Shown: positions 6,917-13,137 of the stretch, one piece after another
Layout: every line of letters begins with the position of its first letter
How positions within the stretch are numbered: position 1 is the stretch's first letter
Origin: Scatosoma sp045652785
GTDB taxonomy: Bacteria > Bacillota > Clostridia > Christensenellales > Borkfalkiaceae
Direction: 5' to 3'
Assembly (NCBI GenBank): GCA_045652785.1
Contig: JAZOLF010000045.1
Span: forward strand, 1 to 13,629
DNA length: 13,629 nt
The notes under the pieces: generated by a model
Told to the model about the DNA's origin: nothing
Database searches by the model: none
The model's input: the letters and a program-made list of their open reading frames with translations, nothing else
Made by a program: the position numbers and the translations under genes

Positions 6917-8184
6917 AAGCGGTTGTATTTACCCTGGGCTGTAAAGTAAACGACGTGGAGAGCGGATCGCTCATACGTGGTTTGGAAGAAATGGGTTATT
7001 CCGTTTCTCGATATTTGCAGGAAGGGGCGGATCTATATATCATCAATACCTGCGCTGTCACCGCGGAAGCGGAACGCAAGAGCCGACAAACGGTGGGCAA
7101 GGCGGTAAAAGCGGGCAAAGATGCGAAAATTATTGTGTTCGGTTGCGCGTCCGAAAAAAACGCGGAGCAGTTTTTTGAAAAGGACGGGAACGTATTTTAC
7201 GTTTCGGGGGCGAAAGCCAAGAACCGAATTTTGGAACTTGTTCAGGAAGGACTGCCCGAAGAAAAAGGGGGCGTTTGCGTAGAACAAGGCGGGAAAGCGT
7301 ACGAAGAAATGCTTGCTCCCGAATGTTTAAAAAGCCGTAGTTTTGTAAAAATCCAGGACGGATGCAATCGGATTTGCTCCTACTGTATCATTCCCTATTT
7401 GCGTGGGCGCAGCCGTTCGAGAAAACTCGCGTCTGTTGTGGAAGAAGTAATGTCGTCCACCGCCAAAGAAACGGTGCTGACGGGGATTGATATTTCCGAT
7501 TATAAGGACGAAGACGGACATACGTTTACGGATTTGCTGTTGGCGCTCAAAGACGCGCCCACCCGCATCCGCTTGGGTTCGATTGAAGTGAGTTTAATCA
7601 CCGACGACTTTTTGACGGCGGCAAAGCAGGTGAAGAATTTTGCACCGCAATTCCATTTGTCCTTGCAAAGCGGCTCGAATGCGGTTTTGAAGAGTATGAA
7701 TCGCCATTATACCCGCGAAGAATATCTGGCGGCTTGCCAAAAAATCTATGCGGCGTTTCCGAATGCGTCGGTGACAACGGACATTATCGCAGGGTTTCCG
7801 ACGGAAACGGAAGAAGACTTTTTGCAGTCTGTCTGCATGATTGAAGAAGTAGGATTTTTGCAAGTGCATGCTTTTCCTTACTCTCCGCGCGAAGGAACGA
7901 ACGCGTATAAAAAGTATAAGGAATTGCCATTTGCGGTCAAAAAGAGCCGTGTGGATATCTTGATGAAAAAGGCGCAGGAAGTAAAAAATGCGTACTTGCT
8001 TTCCTTTGTCGGAAAAGAACTTTCTGTCGCGGCGGAATATTGCACAGACGGCGTTTGGGAAGGATATTCGGAAAACTATATTCGGGTGTACGTTGGGGAT
8101 GTTAACGGGGTAGAACCTACCCAGGTACGCGTTGAAAAGTTGTATAAGGACGGCGTTTGGGCGTCGTACATTGAAAATAGATAA
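6913..8184 (+). CDS. mtaB: tRNA t6A37 methylthiotransferase MtaB
   Basis: MtaB is a radical-SAM methylthiotransferase that converts t6A37 to ms2t6A in tRNAs. I choose the GTG at 6913, which overlaps the rsmE stop (GTGA) and gives the family start (M)KAVVFTLGCKVN, with AAGGGGG at 6896-6902; longer in-frame starts reach back into rsmE. The 423-residue product has an N-terminal MTTase domain with Cys10, Cys47 (NTCAVT) and Cys78 (GCAS) for the second 4Fe-4S cluster. The radical-SAM motif CNRICSYC is at 151-158, followed by the family sequences TTDIIAGFPTETEEDF and FPYSPREGT, and a C-terminal TRAM-like domain. The overlap suggests translational coupling with rsmE. Confidence 0.94.
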   Translation: MKAVVFTLGCKVNDVESGSLIRGLEEMGYSVSRYLQEGADLYIINTCAVTAEAERKSRQTVGKAVKAGKDAKIIVFGCASEKNAEQFFEKDGNVFYVSGAKAKNRILELVQEGLPEEKGGVCVEQGGKAYEEMLAPECLKSRSFVKIQDGCNRICSYCIIPYLRGRSRSRKLASVVEEVMSSTAKETVLTGIDISDYKDEDGHTFTDLLLALKDAPTRIRLGSIEVSLITDDFLTAAKQVKNFAPQFHLSLQSGSNAVLKSMNRHYTREEYLAACQKIYAAFPNASVTTDIIAGFPTETEEDFLQSVCMIEEVGFLQVHAFPYSPREGTNAYKKYKELPFAVKKSRVDILMKKAQEVKNAYLLSFVGKELSVAAEYCTDGVWEGYSENYIRVYVGDVNGVEPTQVRVEKLYKDGVWASYIENR

Positions 8185-8194
8185 GGAGAACGCT

Positions 8195-8530
8195 ATGGAA
8201 AACTGTATTTTTTGTAAAATTGTTGCTGGGGAAATTTCTTCCCCGAGATTGTATGAAGACAATCAAATGATTATCATTCGCGATATTCAGCCGAAAGCAA
8301 AATTGCACTATCTTTGCTTGCCGAAACAGCATTTTGCGCTCCTGTCCGAAATGGATGAAAAGCGTGCGGAGATTGTAAAACATATCTTCCAAACCATTCC
8401 CGCTTTGGAAGAAACGTTGGGCTTGCAGGGCGGCTATCGCGTGATTATCAACCAGGGCGCGGATGGCGGTCAAACGGTACATCACTTGCACGTCCACCTT
8501 TTGGGCGGTGAGCCACTCGGCGATTTTTAA
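8195..8530 (+). CDS. HIT family (histidine triad, HinT-like) protein
   Basis: A 111-residue cytosolic nucleotide-binding hydrolase of the HIT superfamily; HinT-type members hydrolyse purine nucleoside phosphoramidates. The start MENCIFCKIVAGEI follows AAGGAG (8183-8188), which itself overlaps the mtaB stop, with 6 nt spacing. The N-terminal Cys4 and Cys7 match the zinc-site pattern of many HinT proteins. The catalytic triad HLHVH is at 97-101 in the typical context GQTVHHLHVHLLGG. It is the last gene of the prmA group and is followed by a terminator. The exact physiological substrate cannot be read from the sequence. Confidence 0.95.
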   Translation: MENCIFCKIVAGEISSPRLYEDNQMIIIRDIQPKAKLHYLCLPKQHFALLSEMDEKRAEIVKHIFQTIPALEETLGLQGGYRVIINQGADGGQTVHHLHVHLLGGEPLGDF

Positions 8531-8558
8531 GGTATAAAAGAATAGAGTGCGGTCAATA

Positions 8559-8591
8559 CTCCTTTCCGTGAATGCGGAAGGGGGTTTTTTT
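8559..8591 (+). terminator. Terminator whose 3' arm is the next gene's RBS
   Basis: CTCCTTTCCG (8559-8568) pairs with CGGAAGGGGG-type sequence (8575-8584) around a TGAATG loop, with one or two G-T wobbles, followed by seven T (8585-8591). The ATG of the next gene follows at once at 8592. The only plausible Shine-Dalgarno for that gene, GGAAGGGGG (8576-8584), is the 3' arm of this hairpin. Confidence 0.82.
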
Positions 8592-9035
8592 ATGCGTTTT
8601 TTTCGATGGGTGACTGCGCTCGGCTGTATATGTATCTGCCTTTTGACGGCGTGGGTTTGTCGGTTGCAAAATCCCTATGGGGATACTTCGGGCGGCGTTT
8701 TAACGGAACGGGAGTATTATCTGTATTCTCCGTCTTCGCAGGCGGCGGTGCGCACGGAAACGGCGTTTGGGGAGAGTGTTTATATACAGGGCGAGAAATC
8801 TACGTTCTTATTTCAAACGTTGGAAGACGCGGGCAGGTATGCGGTGAACTTGTTAAAGGCGCAGAGGGCGCAGGTGTATTTTGAAGAAGATATTGCGGGC
8901 GCGCGGTCTATTTACGCGTACTCCCAACGGCTGGGCGGGGGAGTGCGTGTCGGGGGCGTACTCGTCAATCTGCATATCGTAATTTCGGGGGAGTTCGTGC
9001 AGGTGGGAACGCCGATGATTTTTGGTGCATACTGA
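8592..9035 (+). CDS. Small exported protein of unknown function
   Basis: I do not recognise this 147-residue protein with certainty. Residues 1-23 (MRFFRWVTALGCICICLLTA) look like a signal peptide or membrane anchor: two Arg, a hydrophobic core, no clear lipobox. The rest is predicted extracytoplasmic, with an alpha/beta-like pattern and the C-terminal stretch VNLHIVISGEFVQVGTPMIF. That end and the position next to a SpoIIQ-like gene faintly recall YwmB-type proteins of sporulating Bacillota, but the product is much shorter than YwmB and this is only a guess. The ATG at 8592 is preferred over an in-frame GTG at 8547 because it starts the signal peptide and has GGAAGGGGG 7 nt upstream. No terminator follows; the M23 gene begins 79 nt downstream. 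Confidence 0.75.
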   Translation: MRFFRWVTALGCICICLLTAWVCRLQNPYGDTSGGVLTEREYYLYSPSSQAAVRTETAFGESVYIQGEKSTFLFQTLEDAGRYAVNLLKAQRAQVYFEEDIAGARSIYAYSQRLGGGVRVGGVLVNLHIVISGEFVQVGTPMIFGAY

Positions 9036-9114
9036 TAAAAATAAAAAATTGTGTATAAATGCAAAAAAACGAGTCAATAACAAAACTACGAAAACAAAAT
9101 ATGGGGGTGTTTCC

Positions 9115-9750
9115 ATGAAAGAACGCAAAAATAGAAACGAAAGACGGGATAAAAGTGAAGAACAGGCATTGAAAGAAAAACAGGCGTGGTTTGGGTTGGC
9201 GACTGCTTGCGCGGCTGTGGTGTTGGCGGTGATTATGATTATCGCACTCGCGGGCGGGGAAAAGCAACCCTCGGTGGATGTTGGCGGCGGGACAAGTTCT
9301 GATTCCGTGGATGTGCAATCGCCCGTGGAAGAAGATTTGGGGATGGTACTCCCTTTGGAAACGCTTGCGGTGACGAATGAGTTTGGGTTCTATTACAACC
9401 AAACGCTGGATTGCTATTATCACCACGAAGGTGTCGATTTTATTGCGGACGCTGGCGCAAACGTGTTGGCGGTGGATGACGGCGTTGTCGAAAGTATCTA
9501 TTCTGGCGACGTCTTGAAGGGTACGGAAATTGTGATTGATCACGGCAACGGTTTAAAAACTTGCTATCGTTTTGTTGTGGCGCTTGAAAGTTTGTCTGTT
9601 GGCGACAAAGTATCGCGCGGGGATGTGATTGCGACGGTGGCATCGGCGACGGGTGACGAATATAAAGACGGTGCGCACCTGCATTTTGAGATTATCGAAA
9701 ATGGCGAAACGGTCAATCCTGCCGTGCATTTATCCTTGCTTGAAAAATAA
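9115..9750 (+). CDS. Membrane-anchored M23/LytM protein, SpoIIQ-like
   Basis: A 211-residue bitopic membrane protein: a charged cytosolic N-terminus (1-24), one transmembrane helix (about 25-46), a Ser/Asp/Gly-rich linker, then a LytM/M23 domain (about 85-205). The zinc-ligand motif HxxxD is present (H104, D108) and HLH is at 188-190. The middle catalytic His expected in the TxYxHL segment is absent: the segment reads GLKTCYRFV (146-154). B. subtilis SpoIIQ has the same GLKTxY context without the His. In that organism SpoIIQ pairs with SpoIIIAH to link forespore and mother cell. A structural role is therefore more likely than peptidoglycan cleavage. The start at 9115 has GGGGG (9103-9107) 7 nt upstream. 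A generic M23 protein is the alternative. Confidence 0.85.
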   Translation: MKERKNRNERRDKSEEQALKEKQAWFGLATACAAVVLAVIMIIALAGGEKQPSVDVGGGTSSDSVDVQSPVEEDLGMVLPLETLAVTNEFGFYYNQTLDCYYHHEGVDFIADAGANVLAVDDGVVESIYSGDVLKGTEIVIDHGNGLKTCYRFVVALESLSVGDKVSRGDVIATVASATGDEYKDGAHLHFEIIENGETVNPAVHLSLLEK

Positions 9751-9767
9751 TTCTCATAAAAGGTTGG

Positions 9768-9802
9768 AATACTCCCTGCAAAAGCAGGGGGTATTGCTTT
9801 TT
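9768..9802 (+). terminator. Intrinsic terminator after the M23 gene
   Basis: AATACTCCCTGC (9768-9779) pairs with GCAGGGGGTATT (9784-9795) over 12 bp with one G-T wobble, loop AAAA, followed by GCTTTTTG. Clear Rho-independent form. Confidence 0.88.
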
Positions 9803-9872
9803 GTGAGGCATAATGGGTGAAAAAAGTACATACAATACCCTGACACTACTTTTTGTGGAAGGGGTATGGTTT

Positions 9873-11342
9873 ATGAAAAAAGCCGCGCTGTTCTTATTGC
9901 CGATTTTGCTTGCCGTCACTTGCCTTTTAGGCGGGTGTGGATGCTCAAAAAAAGAAAAAGACCGCACCATGTATGAGATTAACGCGGAGTATAAGCCGTC
10001 TGATTTGACAATCACGGGTACGGTGAAAGTTGATTTTTATAACGGCTATGAAACGGAGTTTACTTGTTTGCAGTTTTCACTCTATCCAAACGCATATCGA
10101 CAGGGCGCGTTGTACTCGCCTGTGGGGTATGACGTGGGAATGGAAATCTATTACGCAGGGGAGAGTTTTGGGGAAATTGCCGTTTCGTCCGTGCTTGGCG
10201 CGTCGGGGTATGAAGTGGGTGGTACGGATAAAAACGTGTTGTACGTCTATTTGGAAAAGCCGCTCGCTCCCGAACAACGCGTGACGGTCGATATCGGGTT
10301 TTCTACTCGGCTGGCAAAGGTCAATCACCTATTAGGCGTATCAAAAAGCGCGGTGAACCTTGTAGGGGCGTTCCCTGTGCTGTGCGCATACGTGGATGGC
10401 GGTTTTGTGGAGTGCGTTCCCTCAGACGTAGGATTTGCTTATTTTTCAGAGTGTGCTGATTACACTATGCGCTTGACGCTCCCTAAGGAATACGGACTGT
10501 CGGTGACCGGCTCGGTGGTGGAAGAAAAGACGCTGGAAAGCAAAAAAAGATATACTGTGTCGGCATTGAAAGTACGGGAAATGGCTTTTTGTTTGGCGAA
10601 AAACTATACTTTTCAACAGGCAAAAACGGGGAAAACTACGGTGGAATATGCCTTCTACAAGGATAAAAATGCGCGAGAAATTCTCGCGCTTGCGACGAAT
10701 GCAATCACCTATTTTTCGTCGGTGTTTGGGGAATATCCTTACGATACTTTCAAGTTGGCGCAAACGTCGCTCGTGGGGGCGCAAGCGGACGGTTCGGGGA
10801 TTGGTATGCTGCCTGAAAAATGGACGGATGCGGAGTGTATAGACGGGGATGTTGCGGCGATGATTGTACGGACGATTGCCCAAGAATGGTGGTATTCGGC
10901 TGTGGGGGCAAACCGTATGGAATATCCGTGGCTGGTGGAAGGGCTTTCGGCGTATTCGGCGGCGTTGTTCTTTGAAAAATATGACGGCTACGGCGTCACG
11001 AAAACGTCGGAAATAAATGGTGCTAACACTCGATATAAAGCCTATAAGGACGCTTATCAGAAGGCGCTGGGATGGGTGGATACTCGAATGAATCGCCCGT
11101 TGTCAACCTTCTTGAACGCTTACGAATATCAAAGCGTGAGTGTGGATAAAGCAGTTGTGATGTTTGCGGAGTTGGAAAATGCAATCGGGCAAAAGAAATT
11201 GCTTGCGGGGTTGCGTAAATATTATAGTGAGAACATATACGGTTGCTCTGCGCCGTCGCATTTGGTTGGCGGATATGAGAAAATCGGCTTGTCTTTACAG
11301 GGCTTTTTTGACGGATATACGGAAGGAAAGGGTACTTTTTAA
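9873..11342 (+). CDS. M1-aminopeptidase-fold lipoprotein with lost zinc motif
   Basis: A 489-residue predicted lipoprotein. The start at 9873 (MKKAALFLLP) has AAGGGG (9859-9864) 8 nt upstream and begins a type II signal peptide with lipobox LGGC ending at Cys22. Residues about 30-250 resemble the N-terminal beta domain of M1 metallopeptidases; residues about 265-480 resemble the catalytic domain. At the HExxH position the sequence is RTIAQ (333-337), followed by EWWYSAVG as in the family's HxWWxxxVG. Exactly 18 residues later comes E356 in WLVEGLSAY, the third zinc ligand position of HExxH-x18-E. So the frame of the active site is kept but both His and the catalytic Glu are replaced by Arg, Gln and Thr. 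I infer a non-catalytic surface protein that binds peptides or proteins. The frame is open throughout, so it is not a decayed gene. Confidence 0.85.
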   Translation: MKKAALFLLPILLAVTCLLGGCGCSKKEKDRTMYEINAEYKPSDLTITGTVKVDFYNGYETEFTCLQFSLYPNAYRQGALYSPVGYDVGMEIYYAGESFGEIAVSSVLGASGYEVGGTDKNVLYVYLEKPLAPEQRVTVDIGFSTRLAKVNHLLGVSKSAVNLVGAFPVLCAYVDGGFVECVPSDVGFAYFSECADYTMRLTLPKEYGLSVTGSVVEEKTLESKKRYTVSALKVREMAFCLAKNYTFQQAKTGKTTVEYAFYKDKNAREILALATNAITYFSSVFGEYPYDTFKLAQTSLVGAQADGSGIGMLPEKWTDAECIDGDVAAMIVRTIAQEWWYSAVGANRMEYPWLVEGLSAYSAALFFEKYDGYGVTKTSEINGANTRYKAYKDAYQKALGWVDTRMNRPLSTFLNAYEYQSVSVDKAVVMFAELENAIGQKKLLAGLRKYYSENIYGCSAPSHLVGGYEKIGLSLQGFFDGYTEGKGTF

Positions 11343-11375
11343 GAAAAAAAGTAGGATTTGGCGAAATTACAACGA

Positions 11376-11403
11376 AAAAGATGCTCTTTTCTATTATTTT
11401 TTT
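11376..11403 (+). terminator. Possible weak terminator after the M1-like gene
   Basis: AAAAGA (11376-11381), loop TGC, TCTTTT (11385-11390), then CTATTATTTTTTT. The stem is short and AT-rich, so efficiency is doubtful. Confidence 0.35.
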
Positions 11404-11414
11404 GAAAAAAGTAC

Positions 11415-11443
11415 TTGCCAAAACCTATTTTGCGGAGTATAAT
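11415..11443 (+). promoter_or_regulatory. Consensus promoter of the 11450-11665 transcript
   Basis: TTGCCA (11415-11420), a 17-nt spacer and a perfect TATAAT (11438-11443), preceded by a T7-G-A6 tract (11397-11410) that could act as an UP-like element. Expected start near 11450. It is one of the best promoters in the window, yet the next long gene starts 290 nt downstream. Confidence 0.85.
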
Positions 11444-11527
11444 AAAAAAGAACAGGTACGCAGGCCGTTCACGATAATACTTTGCTGCGGCATTCCGGTG
11501 GTAAACGCTGGGGTAAAAGGAGATGTT

Positions 11528-11602
11528 ATGGACACCGTTCCCGATAGTCGAAGTTGCTATGCGAACAAACTCAATTATGCCGCTGTGTGGTATCGCTTTT
11601 AA
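11528..11602 (+). CDS. 24-codon ORF, possible leader peptide or small protein
   Basis: An ATG at 11528 with AGGAG (11518-11522) 5 nt upstream opens a 24-codon frame that starts MDTVPDSRSC and ends in WYRF, stop at 11600-11602. It lies wholly inside the transcript between the 11415 promoter and the 11635 terminator, with its stop about 33 nt before the terminator stem. There is no hydrophobic segment or run of a single amino acid of the classical attenuator type. Two of the proposed RNA helices overlap this frame, so ribosomes translating it would disrupt them. If the region is a pure structured RNA, this frame is accidental. Confidence 0.35.
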   Translation: MDTVPDSRSCYANKLNYAAVWYRF

Positions 11603-11634
11603 GATTTAACGCAAGTTTTATCAACGTAAGTACG

Positions 11635-11665
11635 ACGCACGGTGGTTTTTCCGTGCGTTTTTTTT
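11635..11665 (+). terminator. Strong terminator before corA
   Basis: ACGCACGG (11635-11642), loop TGGTTTTT, CCGTGCGT (11651-11658), with eight consecutive T at 11658-11665. It lies 69 nt before the corA start. An upstream ACGCAGG (11459-11465) is partly complementary to the 3' arm and could form a weak antiterminator pairing; this is speculative. From 11666 to the corA ribosome site I see no good promoter. Confidence 0.9.
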
Positions 11666-11733
11666 GCGCCCATGGGGGTAGCAGAAACGCCGAACAATGA
11701 TAACAAACATCCTAACAAAAGGCGGTACGAACT

Positions 11734-12726
11734 ATGGTAAAATTCTACAAGACCGAAAACAACAAAATGGTCACCTTGAATGAGTTTGAATCTCGTTGCT
11801 GGGTGGAACTTGTCAATCCCACGGACGACGAAGTGGAAGACGTAGTGGCTTGCACGGGGATTCCCGAAGAGATGCTTAAAGCGGCACTCGACGAAGAAGA
11901 ATCCGCCCGTGTGGAAGTCGATGAAGGAGCGACGATGTATATCGTGGACAGCCCGATGCTCGTGGATACCGAAGATGGCGACCAGTACACGACCATTCCT
12001 GTTGCAATCATTTATAACCCGAAATGTATCGTGACGGTTTCCTTGAATGGCGATCCCGTATTAACGGGCTTTCATTCAAATCGAACGAAGGTTTCTACGC
12101 TCAAACCCGTAGGGTTTGTGTTGAACTTCATGCTGGGGAATGTGAAACGCTTTTCGTCCTTGCTGAAACAAATCGATAAAAAGTCCTTGCGCTTGCAGGC
12201 GGAACTCCATAAGTCGATGCGTAATCAGGAACTCATTGAGTTGCTGGAATTGCAAAACTCTTTGGTTTACTTCTCGACGGCACTTTCGGCGAACTCGACG
12301 GTGCAGGGGAGATTGTCTCGCTTGGAGTCGGTTCAAAACAATGAAGAGTATCAGGATTTGCAGGAAGATATTTTGATTGAAAATAAGCAGGCTGTCGAAA
12401 TGTGTTCGATCTATCGCGATATTTTAAAGACGACGATGGATGCGTTTAGTTCGGTTATCTCAAACAACGTGAATAACGTCGTAAAACGCTTGACGATTAT
12501 TACAATCTTGGTTGCAATTCCTACTTTGATTGCTGGGCTTTTGGGGATGAACGTGAAACTTCCCTTCGGTATGGATTCCTTCGACGGGAGCCCGTGGGAA
12601 TTCTGGATTGTCTTGGGAATTTGCTTGCTGCTCGTGGTTGTTTTCTCTGTGGTGCTTGTTAAATCAACCGATTCGGTGAAAATCCGCACGCCCAAACAAG
12701 TCAAGAAGAAAAGGAGAAGGGATTGA
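11734..12726 (+). CDS. corA: CorA-family magnesium/cobalt transporter
   Basis: CorA proteins are pentameric inner-membrane channels for Mg2+ (and Co2+). The 330-residue product has the usual N-terminal alpha/beta cytosolic domain (about 1-130), a long helical stalk (about 130-250), TM1 at about 253-272 ending in the signature GMN (271-273), a short periplasmic loop, TM2 at about 290-309 and a basic tail KKKRRRD. The residue before GMN is Leu where many CorA proteins have Tyr. The start at 11734 has AAAGGCGG (11718-11725) 8 nt upstream. No promoter is obvious downstream of the 11635 terminator, so expression may depend on read-through, which would put it under leader control. Its stop overlaps the start of the next gene (TGATG). 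Confidence 0.94.
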   Translation: MVKFYKTENNKMVTLNEFESRCWVELVNPTDDEVEDVVACTGIPEEMLKAALDEEESARVEVDEGATMYIVDSPMLVDTEDGDQYTTIPVAIIYNPKCIVTVSLNGDPVLTGFHSNRTKVSTLKPVGFVLNFMLGNVKRFSSLLKQIDKKSLRLQAELHKSMRNQELIELLELQNSLVYFSTALSANSTVQGRLSRLESVQNNEEYQDLQEDILIENKQAVEMCSIYRDILKTTMDAFSSVISNNVNNVVKRLTIITILVAIPTLIAGLLGMNVKLPFGMDSFDGSPWEFWIVLGICLLLVVVFSVVLVKSTDSVKIRTPKQVKKKRRRD

Positions 12727-12923
12727 TGCCTTTTTTGCAATATAAATGTACAAAATGCGGTAAGCACTTTGAAGAGTTGGTTGCCAAGCATACTGACGTC
12801 GTGCCTTGCCCTGCTTGTGGTGGCGAAACTGTGCGCGATTATACGGGTAAGGTCTATTCGGCGACGGGACAGACGAGTAAGAAATGCTCTGGGAATTGTA
12901 AAACTTGCGGCGGCTGCCGTTAA
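12726..12923 (+). CDS. FmdB-family zinc-ribbon protein
   Basis: A 65-residue cytosolic protein. The N-terminus MPFLQYKCTKCGKHFEEL and the pairs Cys8/Cys11 and Cys28/Cys31 (CPAC) form the FmdB/CxxC_CxxC zinc ribbon, a small family often called putative regulatory protein; no firm function is known. A second cluster of four Cys (54, 58, 61, 64, in CSGNCKTCGGC) ends the protein and could bind a second metal. The ATG shares one base with the corA stop (TGATG), with AAGGAG at 12711-12716. An in-frame TTG one codon earlier is unlikely. Confidence 0.9.
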   Translation: MPFLQYKCTKCGKHFEELVAKHTDVVPCPACGGETVRDYTGKVYSATGQTSKKCSGNCKTCGGCR

Positions 12924-12947
12924 ATAAAAAACATTAACAGGATATTT

Positions 12948-12984
12948 GAAAGAGTTGACACAAACGTCGGCTCTTTCTTTTTTT
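12948..12984 (+). terminator. Intrinsic terminator after the FmdB gene
   Basis: GAAAGAGTTGAC (12948-12959) pairs with GTCGGCTCTTTC (12966-12977), with two G-T wobbles and a 6-nt loop, followed by seven T (12978-12984). It ends the corA-FmdB unit and isolates the rRNA promoter region. Confidence 0.92.
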
Positions 12985-13010
12985 GATCTTAACGCGCGCG
13001 TGCGTACAAT
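12983..13010 (+). promoter_or_regulatory. Candidate upstream rRNA promoter (P1)
   Basis: TTGATC (12983-12988), a 16-nt spacer and TACAAT (13005-13010). The spacer is an alternating CG/GT run. GCGTA (13002-13006) and TACGC (13016-13020) form an inverted repeat around the -10. It overlaps the T tail of the preceding terminator. Confidence 0.45.
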
Positions 13011-13102
13011 AAATATACGCGTGTGTCTATGTGGCGGGGAAAATGCACATTTTGCAAAAAATTAAAAAAAATAAAAAAATTTAAAAATGTTTCAAAAAAC
13101 GC

Positions 13103-13131
13103 TTGACATTCTTTTTTCATAATGGTATTAT
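13103..13131 (+). promoter_or_regulatory. Main rRNA promoter (P2)
   Basis: A perfect TTGACA (13103-13108), 17-nt spacer and TATTAT (13126-13131), preceded by a long A/T tract (about 13061-13097) that resembles an UP element. This is typical of strong rRNA promoters. Transcription should start near 13138, leaving a leader of about 264 nt before 23S. Confidence 0.9.
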
Positions 13132-13137
13132 GTTTAA

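Larger units (their letters stand above)
11450..11665 (+). ncRNA. Candidate structured RNA or corA leader
   Basis: The region lies between a consensus promoter and a strong terminator and would give an RNA of about 215 nt. Possible pairings seen by eye: GCGGCAT (11487-11493) with ATGCCGC (11577-11583), a long-range 7-bp helix; inside it CGGTG (11496-11500) with CACCG (11533-11537), and ATAG (11544-11547) with CTAT (11557-11560). TAAAAG (11514-11519) in a loop could pair with CTTTTA (11596-11601) outside the long helix, making a pseudoknot. It also holds a 24-codon frame with a good ribosome site. It could be an independent small RNA, a riboswitch or leader-peptide attenuator for corA, or a small-protein mRNA. 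I matched it to no known RNA family. Confidence 0.5.

Noticed and set aside
7594..8262. A 222-codon minus-strand frame opposite mtaB and the HIT gene
   Set aside because: Shadow frame overlapping two well-supported genes.
9053..9080. GTATA before the SpoIIQ-like gene as a sigma-F -35 element
   Set aside because: The expected -10 match (GGnnAnAMTR-like) is poor at the right spacing.
11381..11527. Upstream extension of the 24-codon frame to an ATG at 11381
   Set aside because: It would run through the -35 and -10 boxes of the 11415 promoter; only the part from 11528 with AGGAG is plausible.
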